A stretch of DNA of 59,986 nt from Rhizobium sp. (GTDB lineage: Bacteria; Pseudomonadota; Alphaproteobacteria; Rhizobiales; Rhizobiaceae): the NCBI GenBank assembly GCA_028290545.1, contig JAQGJP010000025.1, positions 1 through 59,986 of the forward strand, in the 5' to 3' direction. Under the pieces are notes generated by a model, which made no database searches, had not been told where the DNA came from, and saw nothing but the letters and a program-made list of their open reading frames with translations. Position 1 is the first letter of the stretch. The number at the start of each line of letters is the position of its first letter. The position numbers and the translations under genes were made by a program. Below are positions 58,841 to 59,986 of this stretch, piece by piece.

Positions 58841-59938
58841 TTATTTCAACCGGCCGGTCTGGCCCCTGTCCCTCAAATAGTGATCGGCAATCGTACATGC
58901 CAGCATCGCTTCGCCGACAGGCACGGCCCGAATCCCGACGCAGGGGTCGTGACGGCCCTTGGTGCGGATATCGACATTGTTGCCATCGGCATCGATCGAC
59001 CGCCGCTCGGCAAGAATCGACGATGTCGGCTTGACCGCGAAGCGGGCGATCACCGGCTGCCCCGTGGCGATGCCACCGAGAATGCCGCCAGCGTTGTTGG
59101 ACAGGAAAATCGGCTGACCGTCATTGCCCATGCGCATCTCGTCGGCATTTTCCTCGCCGGTGATCTCGGCGGCGCCGAAGCCGTTGCCGATCTCGACGCC
59201 CTTGACGGCGTTGATCGACATGAGATTGGCAGCGATATCCTGATCCAGCTTGCCATAGATCGGCGCGCCGATACCGGCCGGCACGTTTTCGGCCACGACC
59301 TCGATGACGGCACCGACCGAGGAACCGCTCTTGCGGATGCCGGAGAGATATTCCTCCCACACGGGTACGATTTCCCTGTCCGGCGCGAAGAACGGATTGT
59401 TGCCGACCTCGGACCAATCCCAGTTTGCACGATTGATCTTGTGGATACCGATCTGCACCAGCGCCCCGCGCACGATCAGATCGGGCACCACCTTGCGGGC
59501 AATCCCGCCGGCTGCGACGCGCGCCGCCGTCTCCCGCGCCGATGAACGGCCGCCGCCGCGATAATCGCGAATGCCGTATTTCAGGTCATAGGTGAAATCC
59601 GCATGTCCCGGACGATATTGCCGGGCGATCTCGCCATAATCCTTGGAGCGCTGGTCGGTATTCTCGATCAGCATGGAGACCGGCGTACCGGTGGTGATCA
59701 GCGTGGTGCCTTCGGCATCCGGCATCACGCCCGACAGCACCTTGACGATGTCGTCTTCGCGGCGCTGGGTGACGAAACTCGACTGGCCGGGCTTGCGCTT
59801 GTCCATCCAGTGCTGGATTTCGGCGAGCGTGAACCGCAGGCCGGGCGGGCAGCCATCGACCACGCAGCCCAGCGCCGGACCGTGGCTTTCGCCCCAGGTG
59901 GTGACGCGGAAAAGATGACCGAACGTGTTATGCGACAT
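58841..59938 (-). CDS. aroC: Chorismate synthase
   Basis: 365 residues from ATG 59938 (GGAAG upstream; the open frame to 59974 is rejected). Family marks: [52 protein letters not shown] and the C-terminal [14 protein letters not shown]. It makes chorismate from EPSP with reduced FMN, so its co-location with riboflavin gene ribB is sensible. First visible gene of the aroC-ribBA-sulfotransferase run. Confidence 0.97.
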   Translation of the reverse strand: MSHNTFGHLFRVTTWGESHGPALGCVVDGCPPGLRFTLAEIQHWMDKRKPGQSSFVTQRREDDIVKVLSGVMPDAEGTTLITTGTPVSMLIENTDQRSKDYGEIARQYRPGHADFTYDLKYGIRDYRGGGRSSARETAARVAAGGIARKVVPDLIVRGALVQIGIHKINRANWDWSEVGNNPFFAPDREIVPVWEEYLSGIRKSGSSVGAVIEVVAENVPAGIGAPIYGKLDQDIAANLMSINAVKGVEIGNGFGAAEITGEENADEMRMGNDGQPIFLSNNAGGILGGIATGQPVIARFAVKPTSSILAERRSIDADGNNVDIRTKGRHDPCVGIRAVPVGEAMLACTIADHYLRDRGQTGRLK

Positions 59939-59986
59939 GAGACTTCCACCGCCGGGACAGGCGCCCGTCGGCACCTTTCTAAGACT

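Overview
The window is chromosomal DNA from an alphaproteobacterium, most likely Hyphomicrobiales (Rhizobiales: Rhizobiaceae or Phyllobacteriaceae type). The signs are a CcrM-type GANTC methylase with a C-terminal RAMA domain, the rhizobial order coxB-coxA-ctaB-coxF-ctaG-coxC-DUF983-surf1-ispH-thrB-rnhA, a betC/betB/betA choline pathway, an IalB-family protein, RIME-like palindromic repeats and high GC coding DNA. This is inference from gene content; no database was searched. I saw no rRNA, tRNA, CRISPR array or intact insertion sequence.

Layout. 1-1.5 kb is a lower-GC accessory patch: the start of a small conserved protein running off the left edge, one hypothetical gene and a broken phage-like fragment. 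1.5-6.4 kb holds ccrM and two RTX calcium-binding secreted proteins, one with a lipase-like domain. 6.5-13 kb carries a GST, a PCMT-like methyltransferase, a DUF4406 protein divergent from a DeoR-family regulator, a DUF6152/membrane protein pair, a lipoprotein hydrolase and a polytopic membrane protein. 13-14.1 kb is a PIN/HTH toxin-antitoxin operon with a very clear promoter overlaid by three 9-bp direct repeats. 14.1-19.8 kb is the choline-sulfate to glycine betaine pathway (betC, a DUF1344 gene, betB, betA), interspersed with palindromes.

20-35.7 kb contains three c-di-GMP turnover proteins (an EAL-CBS-degenerate GGDEF protein, a 7TM-PAS-GGDEF-EAL protein and an MHYT-GGDEF-EAL protein), an acyl-CoA ligase/ECHDC3-like pair, a HAD phosphatase, thrC, an M16 peptidase and a GNAT. 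35.9-39.8 kb has an FAD amine oxidase next to a one-Cys peroxiredoxin, a DsbD-alpha protein, YqgE and RNase H. 39.8-49.2 kb is thrB, ispH and the aa3 cytochrome c oxidase cluster with its assembly factors. A perfect FNR/FixK-type box lies just upstream of the coxB ribosome binding site, suggesting that the oxidase genes are turned down in low oxygen.

49.5-60 kb has an IalB-family protein, a VapBC module whose toxin is broken by homopolymer frameshifts, tldD, a LysR regulator divergent from a gamma-butyrobetaine-hydroxylase-like dioxygenase, a membrane protein, two tandem sulfotransferase-like genes, a ribBA gene with a degenerate RibA half, and aroC.

The least explained pieces are the tandem sulfotransferases embedded between housekeeping genes and the membrane protein, the palindrome-rich bet region, the iteron-controlled PIN/HTH module and the RTX pair beside ccrM. 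I see no single multi-gene system that I can call new with confidence.
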